Assembly (NCBI RefSeq): GCF_000003815.2
Contig: NC_049997.1
Location: 4,015,900-4,049,961 of the forward strand
Direction of reading: 5' to 3'
Origin: Branchiostoma floridae
Taxonomy: Eukaryota; Chordata; Leptocardii; Amphioxiformes; Branchiostomatidae
DNA length: 34,062 nucleotides
The notes beneath the pieces were generated by a model, which was given only the letters and a program-made list of their open reading frames with translations, was not told where the DNA came from and searched no databases. Shown here in pieces: positions 9,828-20,545 of this stretch; within the stretch, counting starts at the first letter, position 1, and the number at the start of each line of letters is the position of its first letter. A program made the position numbers and the translations under genes.

Positions 9828-12800
9828 CTTGGTATCGTTGCAAAGGTCCCTTAGTAAGGAATCGAAGGATGAAAACCGCAAAATAATCGGATACTTCCTT
9901 CTCGAGTTATTCTTGAGTATCCGGGCTCTGTTTGGGCGCAACCGCTATATCCGCTAACACCGCCTGTCGGGAAACCGGGTAGGAGGGATGACTTAATAAC
10001 GCGATTGTAGCTTAGGCTTCAAGTTCCGGCCTGGTAAACTTGGTATCGTTGCAAAGGTCCCTTAGTAAGGAATCGAAGGGTGAAAACCGCAAAATAATCG
10101 GATACTTCCTTGTCGAGTTATTCTTGAGTTTACAGGCTCTGTTTAGGCGCAACCGCTAGCTCCGCTAACACCACCTGTCGGGAACCGGGTAGGGGGGATG
10201 ACTTAATAACGCGATTGTAGCTTAGGCTTCAAGTTCCGGCCTGGCAAACTTGGTATCGTTGCAAAGGTCCCTTAGTAAGGAATCGAAGGATGAAAACCGC
10301 AAAATAATCGGATACTTCCTTCTCGAGTTATTCTTGAGTATACGGGCTCTGTTTAGGCGCAACCGCTATATCCGCTAACACCGCCTGTCGGGAAACCGGG
10401 TAGGGGGGATGACTTAATAAGGCGATTGTAGCTTAGGCTTCAAGTTCCGGCCTGGCAAACTTGGTATCGTTGCAAAGGTCTCTTAGTAAGGAATCGAAGG
10501 GTGAAAACCGCAAAATAATCGGATACTTCCTTGTCGAGTTATTATTGAGTGTACGGGCTCTGTTTAGGTGCAACCGCTAGCTCCGCTAACACCACCTGTC
10601 GGGGAACCGGGTAGGGGGGATGACTTAATAACGCGATTGTAGCTTAGGCTTCAAGTTCCGGCCTGGCAAACTTGGTATCGTTGCAAAGGTCCCTTAGTAA
10701 GGAATCGAAGGATGAAAACCGCAAAATAATCGGATACTTCCTTGTCGAGTTATTATTGAGTATACGGGCTCTGTTTAGGCGCAACCGCTAGCTTCGCTAA
10801 CACCACCTGTCGGGGAACCGGGTAGGGGGGATGACTTAATAACGCGATTGTAGCTTAGGCTTCAAGTTCCGGCCTGGTAAACTTGGTATCGTTGCAAAGG
10901 TCCCTTAGTAAGGAATCGAAGGGTGAAAACCGCAAAATAATCGGATACTTCCTTGTCGAGTTATTCTTGAGTTTACAGGCTCTGTTTAGGCGCAACCGCT
11001 AGCTCCGCTAACAAAACCTGTCGGTGAACCGGGTAGGGGGGATGACTTAATAACGCGATTGTAGCTTAGGCTTCAAGTTCCGGCCTGGCAAACTTGGTAT
11101 CGTTGCAAATTTCCCTTAGTAAGTAATCGAAGGGTGAAAATCGCAAAATAATCGGATACTTCCTTGTCGAGTTATTCTTGAGTATACGGGCTCTGTTTAG
11201 GCGCAACCGCTAGCTCCGCTAACACCACCTGTCGGGAACCGGGGAGGGGGGATGACTTAATAACGCGATTGTAGCTTAGGCTTCAAGTTCCGGCCTGGCA
11301 AACTTGGTATCGTTGCAAAGGTCCCTTAGTAAGGAAACGAAGGGTGAAAACCGCAAAAAAACAATGTAATCGGATACTTCCTTGTCGAGTTATTCTTGAG
11401 TATACGGGCTCTGTTTAGGTGCAACCGATAGCTCATCTGTCACGGCACCGGGTAGGGGGATGACTTAAATAACGCGATTGTAGCTTAGGCTTCAAGTTCC
11501 GGCCTGGCAAACTTGGTATCGTTGCAAAGGTCCCTTAGTAAGGAATCGAAGGGTGAAAACTGCAAAATAATCGGATACTTCCTTGTCGAGTTATTCTTGA
11601 GAATACGGGCTCTGTTTAGGCGCAACCGCTATATCCGCTATCACCGCCTGTCGGGAAACCGGGTAGAGGGGATGACTTAATAACGCGATTGTAGCTTAGG
11701 CTTCAAGTTCCGGCCTGCACACTTGGTATCGTTGCAAAGGTCCTTAGTAAGGAATCGAAGGATGAAAACCGCAAAATAATCGGATACTTCCTTGTCGAGT
11801 TATTCTTGAGTATACGGGCTCTGTTTTGGCGCAACCGCTAGCTCCACCAACACCACCTGTCACGGCACCGGGTAGGGGGATGACTTAATAACGCGATTGT
11901 AGCTTAGGCTTCAAGTTCCGGCCTGCACACTTGGTATCGTTGCAAAGGTCCCTTAGTAAGGAATCGAAGGGTGAAAACCGCAAAATAATCGGATTCTTCC
12001 TTGTCGAGTTATTCTTGAGTTTACAGGCTCTGTTTAGGCGCAACCGCTAGCTCCGCTAACACCACCTGTCGGGGAACTGGCTAGAGGGGATGACTTAATA
12101 AGGCGATTGTAGCTTAGGCTTCAAGTTCCGGCCTGGCAAACTTGGTATCGTTGCAAAGGTCCCTTAGTAAGGAATCGAAGGATGAAAACCGCAAAATAAT
12201 CGGATACTTCCTTCTCGAGTTATTCTTGAGTATACGGGCTCTGTTTAGGTGCAACCGATTGCTCCACCTGTCACGGCACCGGGTAGGGGGATGACTTAAT
12301 AACGCGATTGTAGCTTAGGCTTCAAGTTCCGGCCTGGCAAACTTGGTATCGTTGCAAAGGTCCCTTAGTAAGGAATCGAAGGATGAAAACCGCAAAATAA
12401 TCGGATACTTCCTTCTCGAGTTATTCTTGAGTATACGGGCTCTGTTTAGGCGCAACCGCTATATCCGCTATGACCGCCTGTCGGGAAACCGGGTAGGGGG
12501 GGGATGACTTAATAACGCGATTGTAGCTTAGGCTTCAAGTTCCGGCTTGGTAAACTTGGTATCGTTGCAGAGGTCCCTTAGTAAGGAAACGAAGGATGAA
12601 AACCGCAAAATAATCGTATACTTCTTTCTCGAGTTATTCTTGAGTATACGGGCTCTGTTTAGGCGCAACCGCTATATCCGCTAACACCGCCTGTCGGGAA
12701 ACCGGGTAGGGGGAATGACTTAATAACGTGATTGTAGCTTAGGCTTCAAGTTCCGGCCTGGCAAACTTGGTATCGTTGCAAAGGTCCCTTAGTAAGGAAT

Positions 12801-14473
12801 CGAAGGATGAAAACCGCAAAATAATCGGATACTTCCTTGTTGAGTTATTCTTGACTTTACGGGCTCTGTTTCGGCGCAACCGCTAGCTCCGCTAACACCA
12901 CCTGTCGGGGAACCGGGTAGGGGGGATGACTTAATAAGGCGATTGTAGCTTAGGCTTCAAGTTCCGGCCTGGCAAACTTGGTATCGTTGCAAAGGTCCCT
13001 TAGTAAGAAATCGAAGGATGAAAACCGCAAAATAATCGGACACTTCCTTCTCGAGTTATTCTTGAGTATACGGGCTCTGTTTGAGCACAACCGCTAGCTC
13101 CGCTAACACCGCCCGTCACGGAACCGGTTAGGGGGGCTTGAATTAATAACGCGATTGTAGCTTTGGCTTCAAGTTCCGGCCTGGCAAACTTGGTATCGTT
13201 GCAAAGGTCTCTTAGTAAGGAATCGAAGGATGAAAACCGCAAAATAATCGGATACTTCCTTCTCGAGTTATTCTTGAGTATACGGGCTCTGTTTAGGTTT
13301 AACCGCTAGCTTCGCTAACACCACCTGTCACGGCACCGGGTAGGGGGGATGACTCAATAACGCGATTGTAGCTTAGGCTTCAAGTTCCGGCCTGGCAAAC
13401 TTGGTATCGTTGCAAAGGTCCCTTAGTAAGGAATCGAAGGATGAAAACCGCAAAATAATCGGATACTTTCTTGTCGAGCTATTCTTGAGTATACGGGCTC
13501 TGTTTAGGTGCAACCGCTATATCCGCTAACACCGCCTGTCGGGAAACCGGGTAGGGGGGATGACTTAATAACGTGATTGTAGCTTAGGCTTCAAGTTCCG
13601 GCCTGGCAAACTTGGTATCGTTGCAAAGGTCCCTTAGTAAGGAATCGAAGGATGAAAACCGCAAAATAATCGGATACTTTCTTGTCGAGCTATTCTTGAG
13701 TATACGGGCTCTGTTTAGGCGCAACCGCTAGCTCCGCTAACAACACCTGTTGGGGAACCGGGTAGGGGGGATGACTTAATAAGGCGATTGTAGCTTAGGC
13801 TTCAAGTTCCGGCCTGGCAAACTTGGTATCGTTGCAAAGGTCCCTTAGTAAGGAAGCGAAGGATGAAAACCGCAAAATAATCGGATACTTCCTTCTCGAG
13901 TTATTTTTGAGTATACGGGCTCGGTTTGAGCGCAACCGCTAGCTCCGCTAACACCGCCTGTCACGGCACCGGTTAGGGGGCTTGAATTAATAACGCGATT
14001 GTAGCTTTGGCTTCAAGTTCCGGCCTGGCAAACTTGGTATCGTTGCAAAGGTCCCTTAGTAAGGAATCGAAGGGTGAAAACCGCAAAATAATCGGATACT
14101 TCTTTCTCGAGTTATATTTGAGTATACGGGCTCTGTTTAGGCGCAACCGCTATATCCGCTAACACCGCCTGTCGGGAAACCGGGTAGGAGGGATGACTTA
14201 ATAACGCGATTGTAGCTTAGGCTTCAAGTTCCGGCCTGGCAAACTTGGTATCGTTGCAAAGGTCTCTTAGTAAGGAATCGAAGGGTGAAAATTGCAAAAT
14301 AATCGGATATTTCCTTCTCGACTTATTCTTGAGTATACGGGCTCTGTTTAGGCGCAACCGCTAGCTCCGCTAACACCACCTGTCGGGGAACCGGGTAGGG
14401 GGGGATGACTTAATAACGCGATTGTAGCTTAGGCTTCAAGTTCCGGCCTGGCAAACTTGGTATCGTTGCAAAG
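9826..14473. repeat. 211-bp satellite, 22 full monomers plus a partial one
   Basis: AACTTGGTATCGTTGCAAAG recurs at 9826, 10037, 10247, 10458, 10669, 10880, 11091, 11301, 11510 and so on to 14242, with a truncated copy at 14454-14473. Spacing is 201-213 bp, mostly 211. Monomers contain the perfect palindrome CCTTAGTAAGG, a CTCGAG...CTTGAG pair and a hairpin-like CGGGAAACCG. Variant blocks recur in several monomers (CTATATCCGC or CTAGCTCCGC; CTCGAG or TGTCGAG), indicating exchange within the array. No reading frame spans it. The minus-strand open frame at 13000-13242 is incidental. Confidence 0.97.
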
Positions 14474-14640
14474 CTTAAAAATCCAAATTTTTTTGCCTCT
14501 CAGAATGCGGGAAATTTCGTTTTAGAGGGTCAAAAATATCAAAATTTCCCGGGTAGCATGCCCCTAACCCCCGAGACCGGTCGGGCCTTCGGCCCTCCGA
14601 TCCCTGGACGGCCTTTAACAGGTAGCCGTCGGTCTGGCGG
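14474..14640. repeat. Likely dispersed repeat fragment bordering the satellite
   Basis: An AAAATCC...TTTTGCC stretch is followed by TTTCGTTTTAGAGGGTCAA, CCCGGGTAGCATGCCCC and a GGGCCTTCGGCCC hairpin. This composition recalls a repeat common in marine invertebrate genomes, but I cannot name the family. It begins exactly where the satellite is cut. Confidence 0.35.
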
Positions 14641-14982
14641 AAACGCTCAGTTTCGTGATCTTGCGTATTAAACGTTACCAGAGACTTTTTCACGTAGATC
14701 GGAGAAGTGATATCAGACAAGGTAAGTCTTATAACCGTTGCAGCGTGAGTGTAACAACATCAAGTGCTACATGTTTGTATATATGTCATCAAAATGAAAA
14801 CTCGGCTGTTGTAAAACTTTGGGAGATAACATATGCCCCAGCAGGACTCCAACGTGCGTAATTTGTTGACGCGCGGGTCTTGACACCCCGATCGTCGTCA
14901 CGTTCAAACAACGCTACCGCTATTGTTATTGCTATATTATTTAATGACAGACTGTGTGTAATGGAAAAGGCAAGGAAAATTT

Positions 14983-15028
14983 GGGGGGGGGGGGGGCATT
15001 GAAAAAAGTTTTTGGGCGGGGGGGGGGG
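14983..15028 (+). repeat. Paired poly-G tracts
   Basis: A run of 14 G (14983-14996) and a GGGC plus 11-G tract (15014-15028) are each followed by CATTGAAA, an imperfect duplication of about 32 bp. G-quadruplex formation is possible. Length may be unreliable because of homopolymer assembly errors. Another G run lies at 15436-15447. Confidence 0.8.
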
Positions 15029-15094
15029 CATTGAAATTTTTTTTACCAAACCTATTTTGCGGTCTCACTAGCATATACTGTGGCTTTCCTGCAG

Positions 15095-15324
15095 TTCAAA
15101 GTTCAGGGACAATGCATATGTCACCGGTTTGCCAACGAACACTGTCAGGTATTCACCGTAGGCTATCGTTAGGCATACAGACTGCACAAGTTGGGTTACA
15201 CCCTGTCTATACTCTGTCTAGAGCACAGATATCTGTACGTGAACTTAACAGGCACTCCTGCAGACCAGTTCTGTGCCAAGCAGCCAACGAACGTGTTACA
15301 ATTTACTACAGGCAATCAAGCAAG
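15095..15324 (+). CDS. Weak candidate exon with basic, acid-poor peptide
   Basis: A CTTTCCTGCAG acceptor-like site and a strong AAG/GTAAGT donor bound 230 bp that are open in the frame ending at the donor in phase 0. The peptide from MHMSPVCQRTL onward is rich in Arg, Ser and Leu with few acidic residues, as in a mitochondrial presequence. It could equally be a 5' untranslated exon of the secreted-protein gene at 16477. No protein family is recognised. Confidence 0.27.
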
Positions 15325-15521
15325 GTAAGTTGGACGTTCTGTTAGTCTCTACCAGACTAAGTACGCTAAGTAAGGAGAATAATTTGAAATGGCTAGGGGA
15401 GTTTGGCCATCGAAGGGATTGATCGGCCAGTAAGGGGGGGGGGGGGTGTTACCTTTCCTGCGGACTGACTCTCTTGGCCAAATATTGCCATTTTTGCCGG
15501 AATTTATAAACCCCCGGGGTG

Positions 15522-15750
15522 TCTGTGTGGCGCAACGGCTAGAGCGTTGGAATCAGAATCAGTAGGTCCTGCGTTCGATACTCGCCATGCCCCTGGCCCC
15601 CCATGACGGTGGAGTGACGCCCACCGAGCCTCACGGCTAATCTGTCTAAAGGTGCCAAAAACACCTACAGATTTCAGGTGTTGCCAGTGTGACAACATCT
15701 GCACACTTGCCACTAAGACGCGTGAATTTTTGTGAAACCCTACCCCCCTT
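15522..15750 (+). repeat. tRNA-derived SINE
   Basis: TGGCGCAACGGCTAGAGCG matches a pol III A box, and CCTGCGTTCGATACTCG, about 45 bp downstream, matches a B box; together these give a tRNA-like head. The following body is not repeated elsewhere in the window. The minus-strand open frame across it is an antisense shadow. Confidence 0.6.
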
Positions 15751-15759
15751 AGGAAGGCC

Positions 15760-16470
15760 TGCTGCAGGCTAAAGGTCTGTTCTTTTATTGCATATTCGCC
15801 AAACACTCTGGGGGATGCAACTTTGTATAATTGTTAAAGGGGGAGGGGGAACTGGTGCATTGGGAGTTAGACTGCGTGTATTAAAGGTCATTGGAATGTG
15901 AAAAATACTTAAGAATAACGATCATTTGGTTGAAAAAAAGAAAAACTCATTAGGCTACTTACTGACGATCATAAAGTGGTAAAAACACCACAAATTAAGC
16001 CAAAGACACATTGAGTCAGTCTCAAATTAAACAACTTATGATTAATGGCAATTCAGACCCTTCAGGCTCTTTTGCTGGTGTCAACCCTGCTGAAAACTCG
16101 CAAATTTTGTCATTGGCGCAGTCTTCTCTGGGGGCTATAAAGCAAACACTATCGGCAGCACTACGCACATTCACTGAAAGAGTACTGAAAATTTACCAGC
16201 TTTGCTAAAGGTGCGTTGTACATAACTAATAGGGTCTGCTCACGGTTTACGTTAAATTCGCGAAAGCTACCTACGCTTTACGCTTCATCCCGCTACGAGT
16301 TACGTAAAATAAAATAGCTTCCCCAAGAATTACGGGAAATTAAAAAGGCCTGCCTCCTAACGGAAAAGAACAAACAGACCCTCAACTAAGACAAGATCAA
16401 ATCAATCGTCTCAAACCAGGTATTAAATGGCGCAATTAGAGTCTCTGTCTGTATCTGAAAATCCTGTAGG
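15760..16470. other. Upstream region of the small secreted protein gene
   Basis: No supported gene. A splice-acceptor-like TCCTGTAG lies at 16462-16469, just before the start codon at 16477, so an upstream 5'UTR exon is possible. No TATA box is placed convincingly. Confidence 0.3.
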
Positions 16471-16476
16471 GAAAAG

Positions 16477-16983
16477 ATGAGGGGATCCCTGACGCTCTTG
16501 GTCCTGTTGGTCGCCTTGGTCGTGACATTGGACGACGTCGACGCTCATGCGCTAAGGTGCGACTGCGCCCCTTCCTGCGACTGCCGAAGAGTGGACCGTG
16601 ATACCAGCCACGCCGCAGCAGAGCGGGAGCAGAGAGACCTGGCAGGAGGTACAGTGGATCATCTTGTGGGAAGCTTTATTACCTCCATGAAAAATGAAGG
16701 CATAGATTTTGGTGTGTCTGTCTGTGTATGTGTGTGTCTGTCTGTGTGTGTATTTGTGTTTGTGTTTCAGGATAATTGTGGTAAGCATAACTTTAATCCA
16801 AAAAATTCAAGAATCCAAAAAAGTTACGTAAGAAAGTCAATCACTGTTCACCCCCCCCTAGATGTTCTACAGGTACATGATAATGCAGAGGACGAGAGGG
16901 CTGAAAACATGGTGGTGTACCGTGATGACGTCAACAAAGAAGATGGAGAGATCATCCAAACTGCCATGGAATTTCTGGCGTGA
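16477..16983 (+). CDS. Small secreted protein, two exons (118 aa)
   Basis: Exon 1, 16477-16711, begins ATGAGGGGATCC and encodes a classic signal peptide (MRGSLTLLVLLVALVVT, cleavage probably after VDA near residue 23), then a Cys-rich stretch CDCAPSCDC. It ends TTTG/GTGTGT in phase 1. A TG-rich intron ends in a C-rich tract and CTAG, and exon 2 (16862-16983) enters in phase 1 and continues VLQVHDNAEDERAENMVV to TGA. The join gives 118 residues, the second half strongly acidic. A neuropeptide- or hormone-like precursor or a small extracellular protein are both possible, but no family is recognised. The uninterrupted frame through the intron reads a TG microsatellite (VCVCVC) and is probably not translated. 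An extra exon at GATAATTGTGG (16770) cannot be excluded. Confidence 0.5.
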   Translation: MRGSLTLLVLLVALVVTLDDVDAHALRCDCAPSCDCRRVDRDTSHAAAEREQRDLAGGTVDHLVGSFITSMKNEGIDFGVSVCVCVCLSVCVFVFVFQDNCGKHNFNPKNSRIQKSYVRKSITVHPPLDVLQVHDNAEDERAENMVVYRDDVNKEDGEIIQTAMEFLA

Positions 16984-17235
16984 ACTGCAAAGCCGTGGAC
17001 TTCGTCCCTGTGGAAGACCCAATACCTGCCTGGGCTATATATATGGGGGTCATCTCAGCTTTGTTGATTCTTCTTACACGAGCAAACCTTAACCCTATAG
17101 GCCTAGGCTCAAAAATGTTCACTTTAATATACAAAATGTATATGTCTTCTATTATTTTGTTGAAGAAGAACGTAGTCACAGTTTGTCTATATTTTTAAGT
17201 CTTGAGTCATTTGAAAACACATTGTTTTACCTTTA

Positions 17236-17560
17236 AAGTTACAGTCAAAACATGACCTTTAAAGAAGTTTAAGATGGAGCTCATAGGTTATGGTATCTTG
17301 GCAACAAGCTTTGGTAGACTGGTATATTTGCGTATACAACAAAGAAGACAAAGCGACAACAATGCTGTAATGTTTTGTAATATTAAGTCCTAATTTCACG
17401 TATTGCCCTGGTCTATTTCTTAAAGTTTCAGCTAACAAACTTACATAATCATGACGTCAACGTAGGTCAAGAGTAAAATTAAAGGTCATTGTATCCTAGC
17501 AACAAGCTCGGGGCTATCGAAGTCTTTGATCCACAAAACAAAGCGGTTGTCACTTTTTCA
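17236..17560. repeat. Diverged direct repeat pair
   Basis: The block around 17253-17370 (ATGACCTTTAAAGAAG..., TCTTGGCAACAAGCT, ...AAAGCGACAAC) is echoed at about 17450-17550 (ATGACGTCAACGTAGG..., TCCTAGCAACAAGCT, ...AAAGCGGTTGTC). This is either a local duplication of about 195 bp or two tandem copies of a dispersed repeat. Confidence 0.4.
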
Positions 17561-17697
17561 ATCATGTGGAATAATTATTCAAAATTGAAGGGGTAGTTGT
17601 TGTTCCCAACTACGCATATACCCAAGCTAGAAACCGTCCAGATCGTCGGTACTTAAGTTTGTCGCTGTTCGAGTCGGACACTAATCTGAAAGAAGCC

Positions 17698-17721
17698 ATG
17701 GACCAGAAACCTGAAGTCAAA
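17698..17721 (+). CDS. Candidate short first coding exon (8 codons)
   Basis: GAAGCCATGGACC is a near-ideal Kozak context. Eight codons (MDQKPEVK) lead directly into AAA/GTAAGT, a perfect donor, in phase 0. Upstream sequence to 17600 is relatively CpG-rich, as in a promoter. No downstream partner exon was identified, so the gene is unknown. It is too short to be more than a lead. Confidence 0.3.
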
Positions 17722-18166
17722 GTAAGTAAATAATTTACGTGTAGGTCAGGGTTTGAAGGTAATTAGTCTCAAAGTGTTGTCGTTTTTCGTAATGATTTTG
17801 TTAGTCGGTGCATTTCTCCCATTTCCCATGAAAACACGACCTGGATTGTGAAAGATTTAGCCCTCCTCGCGGGAGACAAGAAGCACACACAATCACAATT
17901 CTACTGTCAAAACAAAGCTAATACATCATACATAACATCAGAATTTTTATTTATGTTTGTCTAAATTGGTCACCAACTTTCGAAGAGAGCAAATTCTAAA
18001 AGCGGGGCAAGTTAGGGCGCACTGTCTAACGCAGCTCAAAATCGGAATTTATATTCACCATAACGTCCTCGGTGTTTGCTAGTTGTAACGCGGAGGGCGA
18101 AGGGTTCATGAACAGTAAGGATGCCTTCCTTATTCAAGTATGGTCTCTAGATGAATGTGTTAAAAT

Positions 18167-18490
18167 TCATTGATCAAAACTTGACCACACTTTGGCAACT
18201 AGTGATGGAGCGCCGTGAGTTCGAGCGCGTAAAAAAACAAGCATCTTAGTGCGGCCCCCGTTAGAGTATAAAAGAAAAAGTAGCAATGGTTCCTGAACAA
18301 TTTTAGTATGATCCACACTTCCTAAATTCAGAGTGGTGCTGCAGGTAAAATTTGTCTGGTGCAGATGAGTGTCAATGTTACCTGCACCATTGCAGGTATG
18401 CAGAAAAAAGCATTTCAAGCCCTGCCATTGGACGAAAAGGGTAAAATCTTCTGGAATAATTTTAAACAGATCGCTAACATAACACAAAGA
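18167..18490. repeat. Probable dispersed repeat with internal TGCAGGTA motifs
   Basis: GCTGCAGGTAAAATTTG at about 18341 and TTACCTGCACCATTGCAGGT at about 18378 form short inverted units. No coding potential is supported, although a minus-strand frame of 106 codons is open here. Confidence 0.25.
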
Positions 18491-18552
18491 AGGAAACTAG
18501 CCATTTACAGATGAGTGCATGTACAATACATGAGAAGCACTAGTCATGTCAC

Positions 18553-18765
18553 CTGGAACAATACTTCAGGTGGAGTGAGAGGATGGATGTCCTTTGCCAG
18601 GTACGTCTCTCTCTCTACACAGTTCTTCTCCTCTTCATCCTCAGATGATGATGATGTAGGAGTGGAGGTGCTGCTGTGGTCCTGCTCCAGCCCATCCTGG
18701 GAATCCGACTCATCCATGTCAGACACTCCCGACCCATCTGTATCGGTCAGTTTCCGTTTAGACAT
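18553..18765 (-). CDS. Candidate N-terminal coding exon, Ser/Glu-rich acidic protein
   Basis: A minus-strand ATG (ACCAGTATGTCT) opens 71 codons ending at CAG/GTGACA in phase 0. The peptide starts MSKRKLTDTDGSG, then has an acidic and serine-rich tract (SSSSEDEEEKN) and ends IHPLTPPEVLFQ. A basic start followed by a disordered acidic tract is typical of nuclear proteins, but it also occurs at the N-terminus of some transposases. No family is recognised, and the next exon toward lower coordinates was not found. A hAT-related repeat lies just upstream (18995-19140). Confidence 0.42.
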
Positions 18766-18994
18766 ACTGGTCAGTCTGTGTTGACCACTACAGTACTGGC
18801 CGGACCTGATGGATAGTGAGAATGAAATGAAACTGAAGTCAATTCCCCCCAAAATCAATACTGCATCAAAGTTACATGCCCAAATTGTAACTTAGATTAA
18901 ATAATAGATTTCCACCTATGTGGTCCAATAATTTCACAAAACATGTAAAACATGGAAAAATGAAATGCATCAGGACATTGTATTTCAAACAGCA

Positions 18995-19140
18995 TATTGG
19001 AAGTTCAGGTCCTGGTCTGGACCTGAACCTTTACCTGATTATGAAAACTTAAGATTGTGCGATACTGAAAACAATGGTCCATTTCCCTAAAAAGGAATCT
19101 GTTTGGTGGAATATATCAGACTTTCACTGGTATTACAAGA
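18995..19140. repeat. Fragment related to the hAT-type MITE at 27985-28427
   Basis: It shares GTTCAGGTCC, GGACCTGAACC, CAATGGTCCATTTC and ATCTGTTTGGTGGA in the same order as 28015-28145. Ends and target duplication are not visible, so it is a truncated or diverged copy. Confidence 0.65.
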
Positions 19141-19805
19141 TCCTATCTTCGTGTAAACAGGGCTAACTTGCCTCTGTTTAGTGTTAAGGTCTATCTCATT
19201 GAGCAGAGGCACTCTGGAGGCACTGTGGAGGTACATCGGAGTTTGTTCACAGAGGCATCATTGAGCTATTTTAACCACTTCTCTCTTGTACTCACACTGA
19301 CGTCAAGCACTTTTGCATTTCAAGTCAAGATGAACGGGTTATTTGCAAATCACAGAGTTGTCAATTTATCCAAAATGATTAAAATGCATCAAATGGAGAT
19401 TTGAAAATATCAAAGGATATTCACTTATGATACTTGAAACAACAAAGGTAACATCATGGACTATTTGTCCAACCTAACTCATCAATAAAATACAATTTCC
19501 TCATCAATTATGCAAATTAAGTCCTCATTTGCATACCATGTAATCATTATGAACATCTTTGCTTACAGCAATAAGTTAGTTACACGTTTTCAGTACCCAC
19601 TAATATTTCTCACCACGTAACATTGTCAGAATTCAATTCAACTGACCCTGCCAAAGTCAAATCTACCGAAAATGATTGACATTGCCATGCGGAATGTTGG
19701 TAAATTCACAGAAAAAGACTTTCACTTTAACGTTCAAGGCAGGCGTAACTTCTGCTATAGCCAGAATGACCTTATCGAGAACTCCAAATATTCACAAACT
19801 ACAAT
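19141..19805. other. AT-rich stretch without supported gene
   Basis: The plus-strand open frame at 19168-19404 lacks splice sites or recognisable motifs. Nothing else is seen. Confidence 0.4.
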
Positions 19806-19814
19806 TTAAACCAG

Positions 19815-20036
19815 GCGCAGGGTAACATACAGCCGCTGTATGGTCGCAATCGGCAGTGTTTCTGTATCTACGGACAGGAAATCGTGTGACTGTGGCAGCA
19901 TTGGACAGGTGGTCGCTATAGATTGTTTCATATTATTAATCTTAATATGGGAAAAATCAAAGGGACCGACAAAAAGTGACCGCAAAGGCCAGGTGGTCCC
20001 TATGCAAAGGTGGCCGCTCATACAGGTTTGACTGTA
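19815..20036. mobile_element. AAACCTGT-TIR MITE, 5'-degraded copy
   Basis: It ends GGTGGCCGCTCATACAGGTT followed by TGACTGTAT, the same terminus as 26663-26817, with internal ACAGGTGGTCGCTATAGATT and AGGGACCGACAAAAAGTGAC matching the family body. The left end is diverged. Confidence 0.65.
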
Positions 20037-20545
20037 TCTAATGCCCCAAAATTGCCCATAGCTTGTCCAGAACACAAAATATAAAATGAAGTTCTGCTGC
20101 AGTACCAAGGGAAGCCGCTAGGGAGCTCAAAATATAATCATTTCCAATTTTAGTCACATCCTACCAACACACCAAGTATAAAAACAGTCCTTCCAGCCGT
20201 TCTTGAGCTATCTTGTTCACCAACAGACAGACAGACTGCCAGACAGACAAAATAAAAACTCCATGACATGTCAATGGACGTGTTATGGCGGTAAAACAAA
20301 ACAAAGGTAAAATGTTACTTATTGTCAAAACATTAGCATATTTTGAATGGTTCATATTCTAAATGACACATGATATATTTTCTGATCAAATCTCAGAAAA
20401 AATGGAAACTACCAAGGAGTGTGGCCAGTCCGTAAACGAGGACTGACGCAGGCCCAGCTCAGCTCAGCCCTCCCCACCCGTGCCATACCTTTTGTTCTAA
20501 AATGCCGAAATCCTTGTCATTAGTAATGTTCACCGTCAACTACAA

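Noticed and set aside
9826-14473. CRISPR array or 5S/tRNA gene cluster
   Set aside because: Units of 211 bp are similar throughout with no unique spacers. No 5S or tRNA consensus fits the monomer; the A-box-like TAGCTTAGG has no B box at a valid distance.
15504-15806. 100-codon minus-strand frame
   Set aside because: Antisense to a tRNA-derived SINE with clear A and B boxes.
16712-16861. TG-rich stretch as coding sequence of the secreted protein
   Set aside because: It would encode a VCVCVC run from a microsatellite. Splicing it out with G/GTGTGT and CTAG restores a coherent frame.
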